From assembly GCF_963169125.1 (NCBI RefSeq), contig NC_084800.1, forward strand, positions 56,342,866 to 56,406,865: DNA of 64,000 nt, read 5' to 3'. The stretch comes from Humulus lupulus (Eukaryota; Streptophyta; Magnoliopsida; Rosales; Cannabaceae). Position numbers and translations under genes: made by a program. Below are positions 24,415 through 36,248 of the stretch, piece after piece. The first letter of the stretch is position 1. Each line of letters opens with the position of its first letter. The notes beneath the pieces are model-generated. The model saw only the letters and a program-made list of their open reading frames with translations, had not been told where the DNA came from and did not search any database.

Positions 24415-25745
24415 GATATTGAGATGACTCCACTTTGAATCAATTCTCTGACATATCCATGTCTTCGACTAATGTGTCTAGACTTCCCATTATACACTCC
24501 GATGTATGCTCTAGCCAATGTCACTTGGCTATCACAATGTATCGATATAGTAGATGCATTATCTTTTATTAGGGGAATCTCTATCAACAGATCCCTTAAC
24601 CATTCGACCTCTTTGCCGGTAGCAGCTAGAGCTATGAACTCTGCTTCCATAGTGGAATGAGATATACAGGTTTGTTTCTTGGAACCCCAAGAAATTGCAT
24701 CTCCACCAAGTGTAAATACCCAACCAGTTGTGGACAAGTTGTCTCCAAGATTGGATATCCAACTTGCATCTGTATATCCTTCTAATATCGAAGGAAATTT
24801 GGAGTAGTGAAGGCTTAGTCCTTTGGTTTTCTTGAGATAACCTAGGACTCTTCCAATTGCCTTCCAGTGATCCACACTTGGATCACTTGTAAACCTACTA
24901 AGTTTACTTACTGCAAATGCTATATCAGGTCTAGTACACTGGGCAGTGTACATTAGACTCCCTATAGGACTAGCGTACTCCAATTGAGTCACTGCTCTTC
25001 CTTCATTCTTCTCTAGTTTTACACTATGATCAAATGGATTATTGGCATCTTTAACATTGAGATAGTTAAATTTGTTCAATACTTTCTCAACATAGTGGGC
25101 TTGCCCTAACGCAAAACCCCCACTATGTTTCTTTACTTTGATACCGAGTATGGTATCAACTTCTCCAAGATCTTTCATCTTGAAGGTTGATGATAGAAAC
25201 CTCTTCGTTTTTTCTATCCCTTTCATGCTATTACTTAGAATAAGAATGTCATCCACATATAAGCAAACAATGATCACATATCCCTTACAAGTTTTGAAAT
25301 ACAAACACTTGTCTCCATTGTTATGTCTAAACCCATTAGACATGATGGCTTGATCAAATTTCTCATGCCATTGCTTAGGAGCTTATTTCAATCCATATAA
25401 GGATTTTACAAGTCTACAAACTTTATGTTCATATTTTGGTAGGACAAACCCTTCGGGTTGTTCCATATAGACCTCCTCATTGAGGTCACCATTAAGGAAT
25501 GTTGTTTTGACATCCATTTGATGAACATACAAGTTGTGTATAGAAGCTAAAACAAACAAAATTCTTATAGAAGTTGTTCTTGCAACAAACGCATAGGTAT
25601 CGAAATAATCGATACCTTCTTTTTGTCTAAACCCTTTAGCTACTAATCTAGCTTTAAAGGTTTGGATAGTGCCGTCAGTGTGGTATTTTCTTCTAAATAC
25701 CCACTTACACCCAATTGGCTTAGACCCCAGTGGGAGGTCTACCAA
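24415..25745 (-). pseudogene. Copia reverse transcriptase and RNase H
   Basis: Two frames on the minus strand form the RT and RNase H region. The first (25745-25383) has the [12 protein letters not shown] start of copia RT and ends with KSLYGLK before a stop. The second (from 25343) has the catalytic LYVDDILI block and, further on, the RNase H features GYTDASW, STMEAEF and CDSQ. The stop at about 25385 lies between KSLYGLK and the next conserved block, so it breaks one original frame. The frame stops again where the solo LTR entered at 24414. Confidence 0.9.
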
Positions 25746-25748
25746 TTC

Positions 25749-26660
25749 TCAAGTGTTATTAGAAAGAATGGAATCTATCTCATCATTGATGACTTCTTTC
25801 CAAAATGCACTATCTCTCAATTGCATAGCTTCTCTATAAGTCTTAGGATCATCATCAACGAGAAGTACAATAGGAATTTTCCTAATGACTTCCTCTCCAT
25901 TTCCTTCTACCATGTACAATGAAATTCGTTGAGAATCTACCTCATCCACTATTAGACTTTTATGATTTTTAAGCCTTTGACTTCTTCTAGGTTCAAAGGG
26001 TTGCTTTACATCCTTTTGAGAATCAACTTTGGATGTAGAAGCTTGAGAATTGTTCTCATATAACAAATTCTCCTTTAGAGATGTTGAAGCTTGAGAATTG
26101 TTGTCACATAACATATTCTCAAAGAATTCAACTTCTCTAGATTCGATCATAATATTAGACTCTAAGTCTAATAGCCTATAAGCTTTGCTATTGTTGGCAT
26201 AACCAACAAAAGCACACTTTATGGCTCTTGAACTTAACTTTGTTCTATTAGGTTCGTTTTTCTTGCAATATGCAAGACATCCCCACACTTTGAAGTACCC
26301 TATGTTGGGTTTTCTTCCTTTCCATAACTCATATGGAGATATCTCATTTTTCTTCATCGGTATTCGATTAAGAATGTGACAAGCGGTTAAAAGCGATTCA
26401 CCCCATAAGTTGAAGTTCAACTTAGAGAACACCAACATAGAATTTATCATCTCTAGATAAGTCCTATTTTTCCTTTCGGCAACACCATTGTGTTGTGGTG
26501 TATAAGGTGTAGTGCACTCATGAATTATACAATTTTCTTCACAAAATGTATTGAATTCATTAGAGAAGTACTATCCTCCTCTATCACTTCTTAGCACCTT
26601 AATCTTTTTATTTAGTTGATTTTCAACTTCTAATTTATACAATTTAAAAGCATCAAAAGT
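25749..26660 (-). pseudogene. Copia integrase, C-terminal half, and linker to RT
   Basis: The frame 26450-25749 starts in the integrase catalytic core after the GVAERKNRTY motif. It continues through LLTACHILNRIP and the conserved SPYELWKGRKP and KVWGCLAY blocks into the variable linker. Upstream (about 26660-26450) the same frame carries LRSDRGG and then a stop at about 26568. That stop replaces a Glu-type codon expected there in the family. Confidence 0.85.
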
Positions 26661-26674
26661 TTCATCTTTATGAT

Positions 26675-27619
26675 TTAAAAGAAACACATGGTATATCTAC
26701 TAAAATCATCTATAAAAGTAAGAAAATACATTTTACCACCTCTAGTTAAAACACCGTTTAATTCACAAAGATCACTATGGATTAAATCTAGTAAACTAGA
26801 TGATCTTTTTGCACTAGGAAATGGTTTCTTAATCATTTTAGTCTTAACACATGTTTCACATTTACCATAGTTTTTAATATTGCATGCAATCATAACACAT
26901 TTTACTACTCTTTTCATGGTAGAAAAACCTATATGCGATAGTCTAAGATGCCACAAAAATAAAGAATCATACTCAATAATATATGCGGAATTAGCATTTT
27001 TATTGATAACGTTGAAAGTTACATCATTGGTGCACAATATAACCATACCCTCACAAGAGTACCCCTTTCCCAAAAATATATTTGATTTGGTAAGTATAAG
27101 TTTACCGGACTCAAAAACGGCTTTAATGCCGGGCTTACCAAGCAAATCACCACTTACCAAGTTTCTACTCATTTCGGGAACATAAAGTACATTTACTAAT
27201 ATAACTTTCTTGCCGGAGGTGAAAAAGACTTCAATGGTACCTTTGCCAAGTACCTTGGATTTTCCCTCATTGCCCATTTGTATCTCATGGTTGCCCTTTG
27301 ACTCTTCAAAGGTCTTGAACAATGATTTGTCATAGGTGACATGGACGGTGGCACATGTATCATACCACCACCCCTTCACCTTGCCTTGGACCGCATTCAC
27401 CTCACTAAGGGTAGTAACTATGTTTTCCTCTTGAGTTGCGTTCACCTTAGGTACTTGTTGGTCTTTTCTATGCCTACACTCTCTAGCATAGTGACCATTT
27501 TTTCCACACACAAAGCAAGGACTTTTCTCGCCCTTAAACTTGTTTGGGTTGATTTTTGGACCCAAAGGTTTCTCATTACCCTTTTTCCCTTTGTTTTTGG
27601 GATGTTTTGGTTGTGACAC
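26675..27619 (-). pseudogene. Copia zinc knuckle, protease and integrase N-terminus
   Basis: 314 codons. The zinc knuckle CFVCGKNGHYARECRHRK (CX2CX4HX4C) lies near residue 36. The protease active site reads WWYDTCATVHV near residue 84, where the family has D-T/S-G-A; the Gly is Cys here. The integrase HHCC zinc finger follows (LWHLRLSHIG and CETCVKTK), then the start of the core (LDLIHSDLC, FIDDFSRY). The frame stops at 26675 and continues in another frame. Confidence 0.9.
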
Positions 27620-28277
27620 TGCATTTTCTTTGGAAGTCTCTCCATTGGACCCTTAGTTTATCTCTACATATCGATTCCTCTTCGATTCGAATATGTTTTT
27701 GGATCTCCTCCAAAGAATAATCCTCATTTTTATGAAGGATTCTTTTCCGATAGCTCTTCCAAGTTGGTGGTAATTTAGCCACTATAACACCAACTTGAAA
27801 GGCCTCGGGAAGCTCAATCTTTAATACTTTCAATTTATTAATAATAATTTGCAATTCATGAATTTGAGGAAGAATAGGTTTATCACCAAAAAATTTGAAA
27901 TTGAAGTATTGAGATATCAAAAACTTTTTGGTACCTTCCTCTTCCGCCTTAAACTTTTTCTCAAGTGCATCCCATATCTCCTTGGCTGATTTAGTCTCGG
28001 TGTAGAGATCATAGAACCTATCGGATAGGGCGTTGAGGATATGACCCCTACAAAGGAGATTATCCTCCTCCCTCTTTCTTCTCTTCTCCACCTCCTCGGG
28101 AGTGTCTTTGTCGGATGGCTTGGCTAGAGGTGCCAAGGATGACTCAAGGATGTAGGCGATTTTAAGAGTGGTTAAAAGAAACCTCACCTTGTCTTGCCAC
28201 CTTGTAAAATTAGATCCATCAAACATATCCAATCTCACTAGGTCTTGGTTCATGATCTTGATTGTCTCCCCTTCCAT
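27576..28277 (-). pseudogene. Copia gag
   Basis: 233 codons from the Met at 28277, only 27 bases inside the 5' LTR. The frame shows the copia gag (UBN2-type) pattern, with LDMFDGSNFTRWQDKVRFLL near the N-terminus and a central KEIWDALEKKF. Near 27660-27690 the frame shifts. The last residues are out of frame, and the zinc knuckle is in the next frame. Confidence 0.88.
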
Positions 28278-28304
28278 TGAAACAAAAAGGGATAAGCTTT
28301 TGAA

Positions 28305-29443
28305 TGTTAGTAAAATATAAATTGCCTCAATGGAAATGGTAAGAAAATGTTACGACTCTATGCAAGATATTACAATAGACAAGGATTGATTAAATAAAGT
28401 GTTACAACTCTATAACTGAAAATACAAATAATACAGAGGAAATGAAAAAGAAGAGAATAGTAAAATACAACTCTAAGCAAAAGGTTACAAATAAATTAAA
28501 GTGTTTGAAACAAAAGAAAAGATAAGATTACAACTCTTGAACGATAAATACAAGTAAAAAGAACAAGAGAATAAGAAGAAAACAATACAATAGAAAAGAG
28601 AACTGAAATACAAGAAACTCTAACTTACACAACCTAAGTGAAGAGGGTTGGGGATCACCAACTTGATCAAGGTTTAAAACCTTTGTCCAAAAACTTATTT
28701 CCCCCTAACTCAAGCATTAACGGATCTCTCTCAAATATTGGAAAAGCTTTCTGGAATTATCAATCCTCAAGGTATTTCTAGCCAAGTGCTCTAATGGATA
28801 GAAATGTTGTGTCTTACAAGTGAGCTATAGGCTCCTATTTATAGAGTTTAGAGACACCCTTTGAATTTCAAATTCCACCAACCCCATGGCTGTTACCAAT
28901 GTTTAATTGGATTAATATGGAATTAAAAAAGAGATTTGGGAGTTATTTGGGTTTTTTGAGCCGTTCAACAAAGATTGAAAAAACTAAAAATTGGTCAGTT
29001 TTTGGCCTGTGGCCGCGGCCAGAGACATTAGTGGCCGCGGCCACTGGTCTCTGTCCCACAGGCCGCGGCCACCGACCAATTTCAGCACTTAAAAATGTGT
29101 TGTTTTTCCAAACGATTCCAAACCCTGCCAAATGATTTTGTAACTCCCAAAACACATTATTGGGGTTTAAATCATATCTCTAACAACCATATCACATGTG
29201 GCTTTATGAAATTCATCTCAATATTGTGTAACAACAATTTTACACTATAAAGGGTAATATTTGGAAGTTACAAATTTGTAACACCAAATATGTTATATTA
29301 TTTGGATATATCTCATATATCTAAATATTGTAACTCTCTATTATATGTTACAATATGTGACACACTTTGTCACATTTATTTAATCTAAAACATTATATTA
29401 TAATATAATATAATATTGCATTATATTATAAAATAATATAACA
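28305..29443 (-). repeat. Copia 5' LTR (right copy)
   Basis: 1139 bp, TGTTAG to ATAACA. The GC-rich hairpin region (29009-29072) is longer than in the left copy and carries the palindrome GTGGCCGCGGCCAC (29031-29044). The base after 29443 starts the target duplication CATTG. Confidence 0.92.
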
Positions 29444-29697
29444 CATTGAAGGGTATTAATGTCTTTTTAAGTGCCTATAAGGTCATTGATGTGAGAAACA
29501 TTAACGATGGGTAATGCTTATAAATATAGGGTTATAAATGGTCAATTCGTGGAGTTCCCTTTTGGTGAATATCACTTTGGAAATTGAGTTTTCATCCTTC
29601 AGGCTTCATAATTAAAAATGAAAACCCCCCTGTTATGGACATAAAAAAATATGTTATTCTTTCGTAAAGTTTCGAAAATACCCTTCTCATTATTTAT

Positions 29698-29930
29698 TGA
29701 GATATTAGCGGCGATAATACTTAAAAAATTTATAAATTTACATTTTAATACCTTTTTTGTTTGCGGTAATAATACATAAATCTATAATTTTGGTGCAACC
29801 GTTAGTACTCACTGTTAACTGCCCGTTCAGTATCCACATGGCATATTTTTATACTCGTAAATTTCGGTATTAAAGTGTGTAACTTTATAAATGATTTGGG
29901 TATTATCGCCGTCAATATCCTTAAATTCTT
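29698..29930. mobile_element. Short element with GCGGCGATAATAC inverted ends
   Basis: The left end GATATTAGCGGCGATAATAC and the right end GTATTATCGCCGTCAATATC are near-perfect inverted repeats about 230 bp apart. There is no coding content. It is probably a MITE; no target duplication was fixed. Confidence 0.5.
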
Positions 29931-30005
29931 TAAATACTATAAAAATCATTTTAAAATTTAAAAAATCTAAAATATTTTTAAAAACAAATTAATAATATGG
30001 ATTTT

Positions 30006-30256
30006 GGTTAACCTTTGAGCCAGAAGATATTAGATTAGTTTGTGAGTTTCTAGATGTGTTTCCAGAGGATTTACCAGGGTTGCCACGTAGAGAAATAGAA
30101 TTTGTTAACCTTTGAGCCAGAAGAGATTAGATTAGTCTGTGAGTTTCTGGATGTGTTTCCAGAGGATTTACCAGGGTTGCCGCCACACTAGCACCAGGGA
30201 CGGAGCCAATGTCTAGGACACCTTATAGAATGACCCTAGCAGAGTTACATACAAAA
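30006..30256 (+). pseudogene. Ty3/gypsy RT start, plus strand, with 98-bp duplication
   Basis: The plus strand encodes the linker and first block of gypsy RT (CEFLDVFPEDLPGLP, then SRTPYRMTLAEL). The first 80 or so bases are repeated with a period of 98 bp (copies at 30006 and 30104). At about 30256 the sequence switches to minus-strand protease, so the piece lies in an inverted junction. Confidence 0.7.
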
Positions 30257-30783
30257 AGATCCTCACCTTTTCGCTCAAAGGTTACCATTTTCCTTCTGCA
30301 ATATATGGCTAATCTATACTTCACTAACTAGTTCATACCCAAAATTATATCAAAGTCAGTCATAACCAACTCTATCAAATCAACTAATAACTCTCTGTCC
30401 TCCACTGTCACTGGCAATGATATGACCCATCTCCTAGATACTAATAACTCCCCAATGAGCAATAAGGTCCGGAACCTCACAAAATATTAATCACATGGTC
30501 TACATAATCTATCAATAATTCCACTAGCAACAAAAGAATGTGTAGCACTAGAATCAATCAAAATAAAATAAGGGATTTCAACACTAAAAAGCTGACATGT
30601 GACTACTGAGGAACAAGCCTCAGCTTCTGCCTGTGTCAATGCGAACAATCGAGCTGGGGTTGAGCTGTCCGCCTTTCCTAGTTCTTCCTTTCTTGCCTTC
30701 GGGCAGTCTTTCTTTAAGTGTCCCAATATCCCGCATAAAAGAAGGCATTTTCCTGACACTCTCCTATATGGCGCCACTTGCAT
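30257..30783 (-). pseudogene. Ty3/gypsy zinc knuckle and protease fragment
   Basis: From 30783 on the minus strand there is a zinc knuckle CLLCGILGHLKKDC (CX2CX4HX4C), then a retropepsin start LIDSSATHSFVA, where the family has DSGATHSF (Gly replaced by Ser). A stop follows at 30487, and recognisable protease sequence continues with stops to about 30260. It is a second, shorter copy of the region at 31122-31557. Confidence 0.75.
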
Positions 30784-31557
30784 TTGGCGCCATCCTTAAG
30801 GATCCATCATTCTTCTTGACAACACAACACTAGAGCACACCATGGCGAAAAACTCGGTCTGATGAATCTCAAATCCAGTAACTCTTGCAAGTGAATATTT
30901 TATTCCTTCAACTCTGTCAGAGTCATTCTATAAGGTGTTCTAGATACTGGCTCCACCCCTGACACCAATTCAATGATGAACTCGATCTCTCGGTGTGGTG
31001 GCAACCCTGGCGAATCTGTTGGAAACACATCAGGAAACTCACATACTAATCTGGTCTCATCCAGTCCAACTGAAACATCTCTAAAAGTATCCACAATGTT
31101 TGTTAGGAATCCTATGCAACCCTATTGCATTAGGTCTCTAGCCTTCACTGTTGAAATCATAGGTACTCGCGGTCCACTCACTGTCCCCATGAATATAGAG
31201 GGTATCTCCCCTTCTAGTTCAAAGGTCACCATTCTGTGCTTGCAGTCAATCATTGCTCCATACTTTGATAACCAATCCATCCATAAGAACATATCAAAGT
31301 CATCCATCGCTAGCTCAATCAGGTCCACAGACAACTCCCTACTCTCTATCTCTACTAGCAATATTCTAACCCATCTCCTAGAGACTACTAGTTCCGCAGT
31401 TGACAACAAAGTTCGAAATCCTCTACAAAACAAATCACTAGGTTTACACAACTGATCTATCACTTTAGCAGATACAAATGAATGAGTAGCCCCTAAGTCA
31501 ATCAATGCAGTAAAAGAAGAACCAACACTATAAATCTGACCTTTCACGATCGAAGGG
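30784..31557 (-). pseudogene. Ty3/gypsy protease and start of reverse transcriptase
   Basis: The frame 31547-31122 has the retropepsin site LIDLGATHSFVS (D-L-G for D-S/T-G) and the second protease block DFDMFLWMDWLSKYGA. It is followed by a frame at 31094-30900 with CEFPDVFPTDSPGLP and SRTPYRMTLTELKE, the start of chromovirus-type RT. RT similarity fades at about 30780, where the sequence jumps to a zinc knuckle. The part upstream of 31557 is cut by the solo LTR and resumes at 34813. Confidence 0.82.
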
Positions 31558-31908
31558 TGTAATATCCAACATTTTCATTATATATTTTTTATTATAAATC
31601 AGAGTTTTAATACATAAAATGTACAAGTTTACAAATTTAAGAAATAGTAATGGAAAAATAGTGTTTAAAATATCATTTTATGTTTTTAATGAGATTAAAG
31701 AGAGAGAAACTTGAGTAGTCAAGTATTGGACCCAAATGTCATATAATTTTAATTGAGGATTTTTATAAAATTAAGAAAGTTTTGCTAAAGGGCTTATTTG
31801 AAAAGAATTTTAGTATTTTGGGTCCAAGTGTAATTTAAATAAATAAATAAATTAAAAAAAAAAGGCTTCATCCTTTTAACCGAGTCTTTCTCTCTCTCTC
31901 CTCATAAA

Positions 31909-31953
<45 letters not shown>

Positions 31954-34812
31954 GTGCGTGCGTCTGCCCGACCACCAAACGTCCACCGGCGGTCACCAAT
32001 TATAGCCACGCGCCGGACCGTTGGATTCAGAGGCCTCCGAACTATCGACTACGCGGGAATCTAGAGCTCACTCGCCGATTAAACACCTCAACTGGTCAAT
32101 TTAAGTTCGGCCACCCCACGACTTCAAAGTTGCGATTCGGCCACCTCGGGCATCCGTTTGCCGATCTGTCACCACCATCGTGTTCCTCGTGATGTGGGCT
32201 TCAAAACCCAATAACTGGTTCCTACATCTACCATAGTTGGGTGGTGGGCCCACCGCGATCCACCGTAGACCGACGGTCGAAACTTAGTGTTCGAGGTTCC
32301 GAAGTACGTTTTGAGTTTCAGAAAATCACCGTTTAACTTATTGTGGAACCCAATCATTGTGGTATAATTTCTATGACCTATATTGTGATTGATTAGAGTA
32401 ATTGTTATTATGTGTATTTATAGTATATAATTATATATTATTGATATATGGAATATTTTTTGTAATTTACTGGCTGTCTGGGATTATATGTATTTTTTAT
32501 ATAGGTTTTGATTTTGGGATTGTCCACTTTATAGCCGTTGTGCTGTCCAATTTTCTAGAAAATATTAGATATTAAATAAAGTATAAAAATACATATTTAA
32601 TTGATTTTATATTAATATGTAAATTATTATGATTAAGTAATTTTAATTATTATTGTTATTGTTTTGTTAAGTAAATCAAGAATACAGATTCATATATATA
32701 TATATATATATATGAAAAGGGTGATTTATAGTAAACCTATTATTTAACCATTATTATTGTATATTAATATTTTTATTAATATTAGAATATTAAAATAATA
32801 TCAAATATTAGTTTCTTACAGTTATTGATATTTGTAAAACCAGTGAATTTTGGAGAAAGTATATTTATTATATCACTAGAAGTGATATTATGACTAATTA
32901 ATAATAATATAAATATTTATATTTATATTATTATATTTATAAATATTTATATTTATATTATTATCATTATATTGATTATTACAATTTTATGTTAAAAATA
33001 TGATTTCTTTTATAAAATGACTATTTGAATATATATATACATTCATATATGTATTGTTATTGATGTATTTTGTTATTACTATTGAAATAAGTTTATTTAT
33101 AGATGATAATTATTATTGTTGTTGTTGTTATTATTATTATTATTATTATTATCATGAGAGTACATTATTAAATGAGCAATGTTTTATATGAAGAGTTATT
33201 TGTATTACGTTGATAATAATTATTATTATCATTCATATAGTTTATGGTATTGTTAATATACACTATCAATAGTGTATATTTACGATTTTGATAGAATTTA
33301 ATAAATGATGTGCCTTGAATAGGATTTGTATGGATTTGATTGATTGACTCTTGCTGAGCAATTTTAAAATAAGCTAAGGACCTAAGGTAAGTAAATCTCA
33401 CATTTTGTGCTTAAGTGTAAGATGCATGACTACATTGATTGTGTACATCTGATGAGTTAAGTATGGTATGATGATAATGCATATGATAAGTATGTGAAGA
33501 ATGATTATATGAATATCATGATAGTGTTGTGTGATATGAAATTGATGAATTTCGTGATATGTGAAAGATGTCTTACTTGGTTAAGATTGATATGAATTAT
33601 GTGCAAGTATGTGTTCTTATGTTGATGAATATGTGGATTACTGTTATGTTCATGATTTTTTTTATATGTTATGATATAAGAAGCGTTTAAGTTTTTAGGC
33701 TGGAAACCTTAGACCTGAGCCATAGCTCTACGTTAAGGTATAACAACGCCACCAACCCAAAGCTTCATGTATTATGACTAAAGATGTTTTGAGTTATATG
33801 AGATGTGATACAATGCCTTGATTGAATACCATCAACATGAATCATGAACATGAACATTGGCATTTCAGCATCAGCATGTATGCATGGCATGTACAGTTAT
33901 GTGATACATTATTATGTGATATAAGACCATGCATATGAATATGAGAAAAGTTATGAAATGCCTTGAAAAGTCTTATGTAAAAGTGAACATTTTAATGACA
34001 CAAGGCTTAAGCAAAGTGATAATAAGATGTTAAAAAAGGGTGCCACTGTTTTGATGAAGCAATCAAGTAAGTTCAGTAAAGAAGACGGAAGTCTATAAGA
34101 CTTATAGTGGCTGCCCACTAGTGTGGGCTAGGTCAGAGTTGACCATTCAGATATGTTTGCCATGTTTTCGTCTTTCTTCTCCATATGTGTAATAAGTATG
34201 GCAGCTATGGCAACGATGAAATGAGTGTTATTATAAGCCTAGCTGTGATGATGGCTAGCCGGAGGAGAACCCATGGGATTCTATATGATATGTGTAACAA
34301 GCCCTGCAGGCATTGGCCGAATCAAATAGTGTGCACAAGTGATATTGGACCCATAAAAATGTGAAACTAAAAGAAAGAGCATAAAAGTAAAGTTTGAAAG
34401 TGCATGAGCAATAAATGAAATGCATAAGTATATAAGTTAGCATATTAGTATATGTGCATTACAAATTCACGACATTCATGTGTATGTGTATGCATGAGAT
34501 TTGCTTACTGAGCGTTAGCTCATTATGTTATTTTCCAATATTTTTCCAGGTGTGGCTTTAGCTGTTGAGCAACTTGTGGAGCACAGACTCAGTAGCAATG
34601 CAATAATGGTTTAGAGTTTTCATATGGCTGCCTTAAATTTAAAGTATTCATACATGTAATAATTTCTTCTAATAAGTTTATATAAAAGTTTTAAATTTTT
34701 CTGTATTTCTTCGTATCATTTTATTTAATTCTTTTGGTCAAGTGCCTTACATACTCGTAAACCCTAGAATTACGAGTATGTGGCAGACGTACCTTACCTT
34801 AGGGACGTTATA
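31558..34812 (+). mobile_element. Solo LTR, 3.25 kb, gypsy-type
   Basis: Begins TGTAATATCC and ends GGGACGTTATA (the last pair is TA where CA is usual), with the perfect duplication AAGGG at 31553-31557 and 34813-34817. It has a (CT)n run at about 31910-31951 after an AT-rich promoter-like stretch, and a (TTA)n run near 33128-33151. The segment TGAGCGTTAGCTCA near 34508 resembles gypsy LTRs read on this strand, so I place it on plus. There is no internal coding region. It split the gypsy gag-protease region. Confidence 0.85.
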
Positions 34813-35932
34813 AAGGGCTAGCCTCAGCCTTAGTCTGGATCAAGGTAAATACTCTAGCAGGAGTGAGACTGTCGCTTTGTTTCGGCTCTTCCTTCCTGGC
34901 TTGTGGGCAATCCTTCCTCAAATGACTAATGCTCCCACAAGTAAAGCAGGCCCTGATACTGCACTCCCCCTGATGTCGTCATCTGCACCGATGACACACT
35001 AGGAAAATCCTCCAGTTGTCTCCCCCGCCCTGACGGCCACTAAAAGCACCTCGTGCCCTCCTATTTGAGCCAGGAGGAACAAAAGAGTTTGGAGCCTTTC
35101 TCTTCTGTTCACTGGGGCCACTACCTCAGTTAGATCCAGTAAAAAAGGCACCGTCCTCCGAGCATGGCGCCTAGCGACGCCCTCTCACCAAATCTAATCC
35201 TCGGTCCCCTTAGTTGTAAGGGCCTTCTTCACTACCTACGCATAGGTGGTAGTTCCTGGCTCCAGAGTTAGCCTAATGTCACGGGTGATCATAACGTTTA
35301 ATCCTCGCACAAATCGATCTCTCCGTGCCATGTCAGTAAGCACCAAATCTGGCGCAAACTTCGCTAACCGGTCAAACTTCAGGGCATACTCAATAATAGT
35401 CATCTGGTTATGAGTCAGATTAGTAAACTCATCAACCTTTGCAACTCGGAGTGCAACACTGTAATACTTCTCATTAAAAATGTTTCTAGATTCTTCCCAA
35501 GTCATGACTGCCACATTCCTTCTCTAAGACATACCATCCCAACAGATGTGAGCATCTTCTCTCATTCCCTTCCACCCTTATGAAATCTAGGATTGAAGAA
35601 ATCATGTTCATCCACTGCTCTGCCCGCAGTGGGTTTGGACCACCCTCAAAGGTAGGAGAATGTTGCTTCCTGAACCTCTCATACAAAGGTTCCCACCTAT
35701 TTTTCATAACAGGCTGGGCTGGCACTGGTGCCACAGCCTATGGAACCTGTAACTCAATGCCCTGAGGAGGGGCCTGCTGCCTCAAATGTCGAAGCTCTTA
35801 TTCTGTTCGATAAAGTTTAGCTTCCATCTTGGAAAACATCCATTGCCAATTCGGTGGGGCAGGTGGAGGGTCCTAACCCTGGTTGTCATCCCCAACCCTA
35901 TTGCCGCGGAGTCTGATTGATCGTCGAGGCAT
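34813..35932 (-). pseudogene. Ty3/gypsy gag with zinc knuckle
   Basis: Minus-strand frames 35734-35486 and 35514-35236 carry the retrotransposon gag core (FEGGPNPLRAEQWMN; WEESRNIFNEKYY; EYALKFDRLAKFAPD; RFVRGLN). A zinc knuckle CFTCGSISHLRKDC lies at about 34950. Frameshifts and stops break the frame. The gag start is probably near 35930. Confidence 0.85.
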
Positions 35933-36211
35933 TACTGCAAGATGCCTGCAATCAATGACGTCGCACATCAGACATGGTAACAACGTCCAAAACCACCTCT
36001 CAATCTCATCAATCAACTACAACCAGCAAGTCCACATATCACAGAAAGCATATAACAATCAAATGGGTCATGCCCTAACATCATGCTCTATCTATATATT
36101 CAGGCAAACAGAGCAACTTAAGCAAGCAATTAAGCATATAGTTCATTAAATACCAACCAACCCTAAGTCGAGCTTGTCACTAGCAGCGAGTGTACATGTT
36201 CGATCGATCTC

Positions 36212-36248
36212 CAGGAACCATAAACCTTGGCAGGCACTGATACTAAGT
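36212..36248 (-). other. Degenerate primer binding site of the gypsy element
   Basis: On the minus strand, directly inside the LTR, the sequence reads TTAGTATCAGTGCC. It resembles the initiator-Met tRNA site TGGTATCAGAGCC with a few changes. It marks 36249-38486 as the 5' LTR of the gag region to its left. Confidence 0.5.

Larger units (their letters stand above)
18716..29443 (-). mobile_element. Ty1/copia LTR retrotransposon, full structure with target duplication
   Basis: Two similar LTRs (18716-19839 and 28305-29443) start TGTTAG and end TAACA. The element is flanked by the perfect 5-bp duplication CATTG (18711-18715 and 29444-29448). Coding pieces on the minus strand run in the order gag, protease, integrase, RT, RNase H, which is the copia order. 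Frameshifts and stops interrupt them, so the copy is dead. A GTGGGGGAA purine tract lies next to the 3' LTR at 19840-19849 (minus strand). No usual initiator-Met primer site follows the 5' LTR. Two solo LTRs of another family are inserted at 19881 and 22471. Confidence 0.93.
16221..29558. mobile_element. Mutator-like (MULE) element with long inverted termini, host of a retrotransposon nest
   Basis: The left terminus (from 16221, GGAAACTACACTAATTGACC) aligns over about 100 bp with the reverse complement of the right terminus (ending 29558, begins GGAACTCCACGAATTGACC). The flanks GTGTTGGTG (16212-16220) and CTTTTGGTG (29559-29567) agree at 7 of 9 positions, fitting the 9-bp duplication of Mutator-like elements. 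Without the nested copia element it is about 2.6 kb long. It has a gene-like interior (16436-17637) and an array of TGTGAA repeats. No MuDR transposase is recognised, so it is non-autonomous. The copia element inserted at the inner edge of the right terminus. Confidence 0.65.
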
